Positions 41,887 to 47,889 of a stretch of DNA of 47,889 bases are shown here, piece by piece. Source of the DNA: CAYVHU01 sp964451415. GTDB taxonomy: Bacteria > Pseudomonadota > Alphaproteobacteria > Rhodospirillales > Magnetovibrionaceae. Within the stretch, counting starts at the first letter, position 1. Every line of letters begins with the position of its first letter. The position numbers and the translations under genes are program-made. Where the stretch lies: NCBI GenBank assembly GCA_964451415.1, contig CAYVHU010000018.1, positions 1 through 47,889 of the forward strand, written 5' to 3'. A model generated the notes under the pieces. That model had not been told where the DNA came from, ran no database searches, and saw only the letters and a list, made by a program, of their open reading frames with translations.

Positions 41887-42357
41887 GTGAGGGGCTCAGG
41901 CATAGGCGAGGCCTGGTGGGTAGTGTTTAGCGATCCGGACCCAATTGCGCCCGAAGATTGGCCGCGCATCAAGCGGCGCGACCGGGTTTTGTATCGCTTG
42001 CTCGGCTTGCTCAAGCCCGGGTTCCGCCATGTGTGGGCGATGAAACGGGCGGAGAACTTTTCCGGCTGGCTGCTTCTCAACGTGCTGTCCGGCGGCGTTC
42101 AGGTGTGTGAAGTGGCCGATGGCACGCCGGTGCATGTGGGGGGGCGAGCGTTTGCCGATTACCACGATTTCCTGCTGGCCACGGAGGCCGCGGGCCTGGC
42201 GCACATCGTCGTGGCCCCCGTGCAGCCGGGAACGTACTGGCGGTTTCGCGGACCGTTGAGCTGTGTGTCGGCGATCAAGCACACGTTGGGGGTTGAGGCC
42301 CCGTTCGTGTGGACGCCCTGGCAGTTGTACCGGCACATAAGCCGGTGCGCACGATGA
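41887..42357 (+). CDS. Phage protein of unknown function
   Basis: 156 residues from GTG 41887, ten bases after the terminase stop and behind a G-rich ribosome site. The product has many aromatic residues (AWWVVF, WPRIKRRDRVLYRLLGLLKPGFRHVWAMKRAENFSGWLLLN) and resembles a common phage hypothetical found between terminase and portal genes. It may be a small adaptor or enzyme-like protein. The next gene overlaps its stop by ATGA. Confidence 0.65.
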   Translation: MRGSGIGEAWWVVFSDPDPIAPEDWPRIKRRDRVLYRLLGLLKPGFRHVWAMKRAENFSGWLLLNVLSGGVQVCEVADGTPVHVGGRAFADYHDFLLATEAAGLAHIVVAPVQPGTYWRFRGPLSCVSAIKHTLGVEAPFVWTPWQLYRHISRCAR

Positions 42358-42566
42358 ATACGGCGATGAATACGGTAGCGAATACGGCGGCGATACGCAT
42401 GAAACGCTATCGCCGACGCCAACGCAGCGGTGTCCAGGTGGTGCGCATCGAGGTGGACCAGGACAGCGTTGAAAGCCTGCTGATCACGCAGCGCCTCAAA
42501 CGCGAAGACGCCGGCGATCCCGCCGCCATCGCCGCCGCCATTGAGGCGCTGATGAAGACGCTTTAG
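42354..42566 (+). CDS. Small basic phage protein
   Basis: 70 residues from ATG 42354, overlapping the upstream stop (ATGA), so it is coupled. The N-terminus repeats MNTAMNTVANTAA from a short DNA duplication. It continues as a basic helix (MKRYRRRQRSG), a VQVVRIEVDQ strand and a helical end. It could be a ribbon-helix-helix-like or structural accessory protein. Confidence 0.6.
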   Translation: MNTAMNTVANTAAIRMKRYRRRQRSGVQVVRIEVDQDSVESLLITQRLKREDAGDPAAIAAAIEALMKTL

Positions 42567-42626
42567 GTTCATTTACCTGATATGCTTTGGCGCAATGGGC
42601 GTATTCCGATAACCTTGGCGGTAATT

Positions 42627-43085
42627 ATGAGATATCTGGATTACATGGACACGCCCATAGGAGAGCTTGAAATTCAGGCTTCCGCACAAGGCATTACAAA
42701 AGTTGTTTTTTCCGCGCGGCACGTTTCCGCCATTCGGGTCGGTGACATAACGGACCGCTGCAAACGTCAACTCAACGAATATTTCGCTGGAAAACGAAAA
42801 ACGTTTGATGTGCCGCTGGACCAGCACGGCACGTTGTTCCAGAAATCCATTTGGGCCTGCCTGACACAAATTCCCTTTGGGCAGACCGTTTCCTACCAAG
42901 CTGTTGCCAGCATGGCGAACAACGCCAAAGCCGTTCGTGCCGTCGGAACGGCCAATGGTAAAAACGCCATTGGGATTATGGTTCCTTGCCATCGCGTTAT
43001 TGGCAAAAACGGAACCTTGCGAGGGTATGCCGGAGGTAAAGATCGCAAGCTATGGTTGTTGAGGCACGAAGGCGCCGTATTTTAG
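42627..43085 (+). CDS. ogt: Methylated-DNA--protein-cysteine methyltransferase
   Basis: 152 residues from ATG 42627; an upstream frame from 42582 is unlikely. This repair protein transfers alkyl groups from O6-alkylguanine to its own cysteine. The active site is PCHRV with Cys121, and the RAVGTANGKN helix that binds DNA and flips the base is intact. The length fits the short Ogt type with no Ada regulatory part. It lies between phage genes but is a host-type repair gene with lower GC and more AT-rich codons than its neighbours, so it looks like a cargo (moron) gene. The ribosome site is weak and its promoter is unclear. Confidence 0.92.
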   Translation: MRYLDYMDTPIGELEIQASAQGITKVVFSARHVSAIRVGDITDRCKRQLNEYFAGKRKTFDVPLDQHGTLFQKSIWACLTQIPFGQTVSYQAVASMANNAKAVRAVGTANGKNAIGIMVPCHRVIGKNGTLRGYAGGKDRKLWLLRHEGAVF

Positions 43086-43187
43086 CTTATTCCATTTACA
43101 CCCCATAATAATTCGTGACGCGTAACGTGCGCGGGCGGATTTTGCGCTCACAATAAACCTATCACGAAACAAGAGTGTGAGGGTTTT

Positions 43188-43418
43188 ATGGGCGGTATTT
43201 TAGGCGGTGGGGCCAAGCCTCAGGCGGCTCCCGACACAAGCTATCTCGATCAACAGCGCAAGCAGGCCGATGCGCAGCGCGCCAAGTTGCAACGTGAGAA
43301 CGATGCTAAACGGCGCAACCTGCGGGCCCGGCGTTCGGGCCGTGCATCGTTGCTGTTTGCCGATACGCGTGGCGTTGGCGACGCTGGCAGCGGCCTTAAA
43401 TCCACGTTGGGGGGCTGA
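43188..43418 (+). CDS. Small phage virion-associated protein
   Basis: 76 residues with GAGGG before the ATG. A glycine-rich start (MGGILGGGAKPQ), a strongly charged helix in the middle (QRKQADAQRAKLQRENDAKRRNLRARRSG) and a Gly/Ser end are typical of small proteins encoded just before the portal in podovirus-like phages. Function unknown. Confidence 0.65.
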   Translation: MGGILGGGAKPQAAPDTSYLDQQRKQADAQRAKLQRENDAKRRNLRARRSGRASLLFADTRGVGDAGSGLKSTLGG

Positions 43419-43421
43419 GAA

Positions 43422-44879
43422 ATGGTAGCCGACACGGCGATCCTCAAACGTTATCGCAAGGCGTGCGCCAAACGCAAACAGTGGGATGCGCTCCTGGGTG
43501 AGGCCTATCGTTTCTGCTTGCCCAATGCTGCGCACGTCAAAGGCGCAAGCGCGCAAAAAAAGGGACTTGATGTTTACGATGGTGTGGGCATTGAAGCGCT
43601 CAAGGATCGGGCTGCCTACACCGTTGGGGCGCTGTTTCCGGAACGTGAAAAATGGCTGTCTGCGTGTTCTGAGATCGGCGACAGCGCATTGGGCGCCTAT
43701 GCCGACATGGCGTTTTCCACGGCCCAGAATGCCATCGACAATTCTAATTTCATGGCCGAGATCGTGCCTGCGATGCGCGACGCGTACATTTCCATCGGCG
43801 CGCTCAACTGCGACTTTGGCGATGTCGATCGGCCCTTGAATTTCGAGGCCTCGCCCATCGCCCAGATTACGCCCGAAGAATCCTTTGACGGCTTAATCCG
43901 CACGAACTTTCGCACTTTGGCGCCCCGCATCAAAGACCTTGATGCCAAATGGCCGGGTGCGGTCGTGCCCCGGGAATGGCTTGATAAAGCCGAAAGCAAT
44001 CCCGAGACCACCCTGAGCGTGGTCGAGGCCATGCTTTTTGACCCGAAAACACAGCGCACGCAATATCGGGTAATCATCGAAAAGGACGGTACGGAAATTT
44101 TTCGCCGCGACGACGAGGCGGGACGTTCAATCTTGTTTCGCGTCGATAAATTTCCCGGCGAGATCATGGGGCGCGGCCCCGTTCTGGACGCCATGCCCGA
44201 AATCAAGTGTGCCAACAAAGTGGTCGAGTTGATTTTGAAAAATGCGTCCATCGCGGTGACGGGAATCTGGCTGGCCGACGACGACGGGGTTTTGAACGTT
44301 GCCAACATCAAGCTCAAACCCGGCGCGATCATTCCCAAGGCGGTCGGGTCAAAGGGTTTGCAACCGTTGGAATCTCCGGGACGTTTCGACGTTTCGCAAC
44401 TGGTCTTGAACGATCTGCGCCAAAGCATCCGGCGGCGTATTTTCGGTCAGGATTTGCCACCGGCGAACCAGGGAGGTGCCCGTACGGCCTTTGAAATCGG
44501 CGAACGGGTGAAAATGTTTGAAACCGTGGAAGGCCCGCATCTGCGTCGTTTGATTCCCGAGTTGTTCACCCAATTGGCACGGCGTGTTCTTTATATCCTG
44601 ACCCATCCCTCCATGGCGGCATCGGCCTATTACATCGCGCCGTTTGCAACCCTGTCGGGCGCCGAGACGTTGGATTTTCTGATGAACGTTCTGGAAAGTC
44701 CCGAAGAAACCATGAAACGCAAACGTGCCGATGCGCGTGCGGATGCCGCGGTGGCGGCGATGCTGAACCTTTTGGGCGACGCGACCGCGCAGGTTCTCGA
44801 TATGCAGGCCTATGCGCGCAAATTCCTCAAACGTGAAGGCGTACCCGCGGACGTCATCGTCAACGGGGATGCACCATGA
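43422..44879 (+). CDS. Podovirus-type head-tail connector (portal) protein
   Basis: 485 residues. The sequence fits the T7-like head-to-tail connecting protein family: an N-terminal helical part (RYRKACAKRKQWDALLGEAYRFCLP), conserved core segments such as GREKWLSA-like FPEREKWLSA and a PGEIMGRGP motif, then ASRRIFGQ-like RRRIFGQDLPPANQGGARTAFEI. The portal forms a dodecameric ring through which DNA is packaged. It begins the head gene set and overlaps the next gene by ATGA. Confidence 0.9.
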   Translation: MVADTAILKRYRKACAKRKQWDALLGEAYRFCLPNAAHVKGASAQKKGLDVYDGVGIEALKDRAAYTVGALFPEREKWLSACSEIGDSALGAYADMAFSTAQNAIDNSNFMAEIVPAMRDAYISIGALNCDFGDVDRPLNFEASPIAQITPEESFDGLIRTNFRTLAPRIKDLDAKWPGAVVPREWLDKAESNPETTLSVVEAMLFDPKTQRTQYRVIIEKDGTEIFRRDDEAGRSILFRVDKFPGEIMGRGPVLDAMPEIKCANKVVELILKNASIAVTGIWLADDDGVLNVANIKLKPGAIIPKAVGSKGLQPLESPGRFDVSQLVLNDLRQSIRRRIFGQDLPPANQGGARTAFEIGERVKMFETVEGPHLRRLIPELFTQLARRVLYILTHPSMAASAYYIAPFATLSGAETLDFLMNVLESPEETMKRKRADARADAAVAAMLNLLGDATAQVLDMQAYARKFLKREGVPADVIVNGDAP

Positions 44880-45106
44880 GCGGGAACATACATTTTGAAC
44901 CCGGTGCGGTCGCAAAGGCGGCGGCGCGGGTGTTCGCCCTGCAAAACGAAGACGCCCAAACGGTGTTGGCGCACCTGCGCGCCATGACCGTGGAACGCAC
45001 ATTGGGTGCGGAGGCAACGGACGCCCAACTGCGTGATCTGGAAGGCGCGCGCCGTTTGGTGAAGCACATTGAAACCCTGATCGCAAGCGGAAGGATGAAA
45101 CCATGA
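44876..45106 (+). CDS. Small phage protein
   Basis: 76 residues, overlapping the portal stop by ATGA and the next start by the same type of overlap. It is probably helical (VAKAAARVFALQNEDAQTVLAHLRAMTVERTLGAEA). Coupled translation supports that it is real. No recognised function. Confidence 0.65.
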   Translation: MSGNIHFEPGAVAKAAARVFALQNEDAQTVLAHLRAMTVERTLGAEATDAQLRDLEGARRLVKHIETLIASGRMKP

Positions 45107-45798
45107 CCCCTGACATTCCCACTGTTGAAGCGCCGAATTCCGAAAGTCCTGCCGAGGTCACGCCAAGTGGTGAGACGTCGGTAGACGGAGACCCTCTGAT
45201 CGAAATCGCCCCCGCCGCAGAGGGTGACGTCACGCAGAGCCCGCCGCCAGAAGACTACCGGTTGAACGTGCCCGAGGCATATGCGGATCGTATCCAGGCC
45301 GATTTAGGCGATCCGCGCGTCGAAGGGCTGTTTGAAATTGCCAAGGCCAACGGGTGGAAACAAGACGTCGTCGATGAATTGGTGGCGCTGGAATACGCCA
45401 ACGCGGCAGCGGCGGCACAAGCTGACACGCAGGCCCATGCCAGCGAAAAAGAAGCTTTGATCAAACTGATGGATCCCGACGGCACGCTGGGTGGCGAAGG
45501 GGCGATGAAGGCTGCGCAGGACGTCGGAAACTGGGCGGTGAACGTGTTGTCCGGCGATATCAAGGCCAACCCTGCCATCGCCGATGAAATCCGCTTTTCG
45601 GCCACCACGGCAAACGGGGTGGCGATGCTTCAGGCATTAATGAATCGCACCAAAATCAGTGCCGCACCGCGGGCGCACGACGCAGGCGGCCAGCCCAATC
45701 CGTGGAGCAGCACGCATTTCAACCTGACGGAGCAAGGCCGCATCGTGCGGGAAAACCCGGACCTGGCGGCATCCCTCAAGGCCCAGGCATCACGATAA
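45103..45798 (+). CDS. Phage capsid scaffold-like protein
   Basis: 231 residues. The N-terminus is acidic, Pro/Ser/Thr-rich and likely disordered. A helical middle (about 60-150) and a C-terminal part ending SLKAQASR follow. Position directly before the capsid gene, acidity and helix content fit a scaffolding or capsid assembly protein of podovirus type. The sequence alone is not decisive. Confidence 0.75.
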   Translation: MTPDIPTVEAPNSESPAEVTPSGETSVDGDPLIEIAPAAEGDVTQSPPPEDYRLNVPEAYADRIQADLGDPRVEGLFEIAKANGWKQDVVDELVALEYANAAAAAQADTQAHASEKEALIKLMDPDGTLGGEGAMKAAQDVGNWAVNVLSGDIKANPAIADEIRFSATTANGVAMLQALMNRTKISAAPRAHDAGGQPNPWSSTHFNLTEQGRIVRENPDLAASLKAQASR

Positions 45799-45853
45799 AC
45801 AGGCATCACGATAAATATATTTGAGAGTTAGGCGATAAAAGGAGAAGACGACC

Positions 45854-46861
45854 ATGGCGACGACACAACTTGCGGACATTATCGAACCGTCCGTTTTCAA
45901 TGCTTATGTGCAGGAACGCTCCACCGCGCGCTCCTTGCTGTTCAATTCCGGCGTGATCGCCGCGCACCCGGAAATCACGCGTCTGGCCCAGGCCGGTGGC
46001 AGCCAGATCAACGTTCCGTTCTGGAACGACCTGGCCGACACCGATCCCAACATCGGTTCCGACGATCCCGTCGTCAAATCGGCTCCGGAAAAGCTGGGGT
46101 CTGGTCGGGATGTGGCGATCATGCATTATCTCAACAAATCGTGGTCGTCCATGGACATTTCCGCGGTGGTGGCGGGTAACGATCCGATGAAGGCCATCGG
46201 CGATCTGGTGGCCGGATACTGGGAACGCGCCGCGCAAAAACGCCTCATTTACACCTTGAACGGCGTGATTGCGGAAAACATCGCCAACGATGGCGGGGAC
46301 ATGGTGGTGGATATCTCCAACGACGCCGTTCCGCCGATCCTGACTACGGAACTGATCAGTGGCGATGCGGTTATCGATGCCGCGCAGACCATGGGCGACG
46401 CCAAGGACAAATTTACCTTGATCGCCATGCATTCGGTGGTTCATGCCCGGCTGCAAAAACAGAACCTGATCACCACCGTGCACAATTCCGACGGCAAGGT
46501 GATGTTCGACGAATATATGGGCAAGAAGGTGTTGGTGGACGATGGCATGCCCGCCGTCGCCGGAACCAACCGCATTACCTACACCACGTATTTGTTGGGC
46601 GAAGGGGCGGCGGCCTTTGCCGAAGGGAACCCGCGCGTTCCCCACGAGGTCAGGCGTGATCCGGATGCGGGCAACGGCGAAGGTCAGGAAACCTTGTTCT
46701 CACGCCGTCATCTGGTGATGCATCTGCGTGGCGTCAAGTGGACCAATGCCGCCATTGTGGGCAAAAGCCCGACGGTTGCGGAAATCGAAAATCCTCTCAA
46801 TTGGAACCGCGTTATGGATCGTAAGAAGGTCCGTGTGGTGGCCCTGAAGACCAACGGTTAG
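45854..46861 (+). CDS. Phage major capsid protein
   Basis: 335 residues with AAAGGAG before the ATG. The opening TTQLADIIEPSVFNAYVQERSTARSLLFNSGVI and internal SQINVPFWNDLADTDPNIGSDD and ETLFSRRHLVMHLRGVKW are typical of HK97-fold coat proteins of the kind found in podovirus-like prophages of proteobacteria. It forms the icosahedral shell and is probably the most expressed phage protein. It lies after the scaffold. Confidence 0.9.
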   Translation: MATTQLADIIEPSVFNAYVQERSTARSLLFNSGVIAAHPEITRLAQAGGSQINVPFWNDLADTDPNIGSDDPVVKSAPEKLGSGRDVAIMHYLNKSWSSMDISAVVAGNDPMKAIGDLVAGYWERAAQKRLIYTLNGVIAENIANDGGDMVVDISNDAVPPILTTELISGDAVIDAAQTMGDAKDKFTLIAMHSVVHARLQKQNLITTVHNSDGKVMFDEYMGKKVLVDDGMPAVAGTNRITYTTYLLGEGAAAFAEGNPRVPHEVRRDPDAGNGEGQETLFSRRHLVMHLRGVKWTNAAIVGKSPTVAEIENPLNWNRVMDRKKVRVVALKTNG

Positions 46862-46923
46862 GGGAAGGGACCGGGGCCGTGAAATCGTCACGGCCCCACC
46901 GAATACGCAACAGGAGAACGAAC

Positions 46924-47127
46924 ATGATCAAGTCACGTAAGAAAGCCCCGCAGGCCCCGCAGGCCTCGCAGGCCTCGCAGGCCCCGCAGGCCCCGCAGGC
47001 CCCGCTGGAAGCCTGCAACGCCTTTGCCGCAAAGACCGACCGATCTTTAAGGGAGCAGGCGCGCAAGGAACAGGCGCGCAAGGATGTTGCTGCGGCAAGG
47101 GCGCTTCTCAAGGGTGCGGGGGGCTGA
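46924..47127 (+). CDS. Small basic phage protein with Ala-Pro-Gln repeats
   Basis: 67 residues from ATG 46924 behind CAGGAG. After MIKSRKK come seven three-residue units (mostly APQ, two ASQ), encoded by 9-base repeats. A charged helix follows (SLREQARKEQARKDVAAARALLKGAGG). It may be a small structural or assembly protein. The repeats could vary in number. Confidence 0.6.
   Translation: MIKSRKKAPQAPQASQASQAPQAPQAPLEACNAFAAKTDRSLREQARKEQARKDVAAARALLKGAGG
46945..47007. repeat. Seven tandem 9-base repeats
   Basis: GCCCCGCAG or GCCTCGCAG repeated without interruption, the last unit changed to GCCCCGCTG. It lies in frame in the small phage gene. Confidence 0.9.
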
Positions 47128-47132
47128 TTGTC

Positions 47133-47708
47133 ATGGCGTTATCTGAAATTCAAGCTTGCTCGAAAGCGTTGTTGAAGCTGGGAATGGAACCCATTCAAAG
47201 CTTTTCCGATGGCACCACGGAAGCGGAGATCGCGGCGGGAGCGTATGCGTACGTGCGCGATGCTCTGCTGTCTCTTTACCCGTGGTCGTTTGCCACCGCG
47301 CAGACGAAATTGCCCCGACTGGCGGTGGGTCCGGTGGCTGATTTTGCCTACGCCTATCAATTGCCCGACGATTTTCTGCGCGCCATTTCCTTAGGGGGAG
47401 CGAAAAATGTGGGTCGCGGTGCGCAATACCGGATTCGTGAAAAATGTATTCACACCAACGCCGCACCAGCGGTCTTGACATATATCTTCCGGCCCGTTGA
47501 GGGCTTGGCGATCCCGCCGTTTTTCGATGCCGTGCTGGTGATTCGTTTGGCAGCGGAATTTTGTGCGCCGTTGACCCAAAGCAATTCGCGCACCATGGAA
47601 TTGCTTTCGCTTGCCGAGGTGGAATTGCGTCATGCCCGCCTCATCGACAGCCAACAGCAGACCACTGTTGGTTTTGAAGACTTCACCTTGATCGAAGCGA
47701 GGCGCTGA
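47133..47708 (+). CDS. Tail tubular protein A-like (T7 gp11 type)
   Basis: 191 residues. The opening SEIQACSKALLKLGMEPIQSFSDGTTEAEIAAGAYAYVRDALLSLYPWSFA and the PDDFLRAI segment are characteristic of the podovirus tail adaptor that joins the portal to the nozzle. It lies in the expected place after the capsid gene. Its stop is followed after two bases by the next gene. Confidence 0.88.
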   Translation: MALSEIQACSKALLKLGMEPIQSFSDGTTEAEIAAGAYAYVRDALLSLYPWSFATAQTKLPRLAVGPVADFAYAYQLPDDFLRAISLGGAKNVGRGAQYRIREKCIHTNAAPAVLTYIFRPVEGLAIPPFFDAVLVIRLAAEFCAPLTQSNSRTMELLSLAEVELRHARLIDSQQQTTVGFEDFTLIEARR

Positions 47709-47710
47709 AC

Positions 47711-47889
47711 ATGGGGCAACGCACACCGGTTCAGACTTACAGTTTTGCGTCGGGAATTTTGTCGGCGAGCCTCATCGCACGTCAGGATCTAAAGCGCTAT
47801 TACGATGGTGCGTTGGAAGCGCGCAACCTCACCATGCAGACCCACGGCGGCATGAAGCGTCGTGGCGGATTGCGCTTCGGCGTGGAATT
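47711..47889 (+). CDS. Tail nozzle-like protein, N-terminal part (runs off window)
   Basis: 59 complete codons are visible and the frame is open at the right edge. The pattern SFASGILSASLIARQDLKRYYDGALEARNLTMQTHGGMKRRGGLRF is typical of the N-terminus of large phage tail tubular B or nozzle-like proteins. Identity is limited by truncation. Confidence 0.65.
   Translation, partial: MGQRTPVQTYSFASGILSASLIARQDLKRYYDGALEARNLTMQTHGGMKRRGGLRFGVE

Overview
The window is about 48 kb of roughly 57% GC DNA. It most resembles a chromosomal segment of a free-living alphaproteobacterium, probably a marine member of the Rhodospirillales. I infer this from the hopanoid genes hpnM-C-D-E, an alphaproteobacterial-type rpoH, PomA/MotA-type stators, several c-di-GMP proteins and the general protein style. 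The exact genus cannot be read from the sequence. The right end (about 39-47.9 kb) is a prophage that runs off the window.

Layout. (1) 3-6 kb is a surface-adhesion locus: the C-terminal part of a giant RTX adhesin, a membrane dCache-PAS-HD-GYP protein whose HD-GYP catalytic residues are lost, and a LapG-type periplasmic cysteine protease. The type I secretion pair that could export the adhesin (HlyD-like adaptor plus ABC exporter) sits at 28.2-31.6 kb. (2) 6-9.4 kb holds prfC and a membrane diguanylate cyclase. (3) 9.5-11.4 kb is the most interesting locus. A strong promoter is followed by a cobalamin riboswitch, a 52-residue peptide gene and, overlapping it by TGATG, a radical SAM/SPASM enzyme. 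This has the architecture of a ribosomally made, post-translationally modified peptide whose expression is set by cobalamin. (4) 11.4-17.7 kb holds two SulP anion transporters, phoH, an MFS transporter and a DksA/TraR-like zinc-finger protein, all on the minus strand. (5) 17.8-23.1 kb holds a CBS-domain protein, then hpnM-hpnC-hpnD-hpnE (farnesyl diphosphate to squalene for hopanoids), meeting ispH from the MEP isoprenoid pathway head-on. (6) 23.3-28.1 kb holds rpoH, a SAM-hydrolase family protein, an MBL-fold hydrolase and motA-motB. (7) 31.8-38.1 kb holds a CHASE2 adenylate cyclase, an HxlR regulator divergent from a methyltransferase, a second diguanylate cyclase, a secreted protein and an unknown gene.

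The prophage (about 39 kb to the end) has a Cro/CI-type regulator on the minus strand and a rightward morphogenesis operon: small and large terminase, small proteins, an O6-alkylguanine-DNA alkyltransferase inserted as a cargo gene, a podovirus-type head-tail connector portal, scaffold, major capsid protein, tail tubular protein A and the start of a nozzle-like protein. No integrase or attachment site is visible.

Regulatory signals found by eye include four copies of the operator ATGTC-N7-GACAT. Two lie before the prophage regulator and two before the unknown gene at 37.7-38.1 kb, and one of the latter fills the spacer of a near-consensus promoter. There is also a 19-base motif repeated 28 kb apart upstream of two unrelated genes, tandem palindromes before the HxlR gene, a 20-bp perfect palindrome before the CBS gene, and several terminator hairpins. 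I saw no tRNA, rRNA, IS element or CRISPR array.
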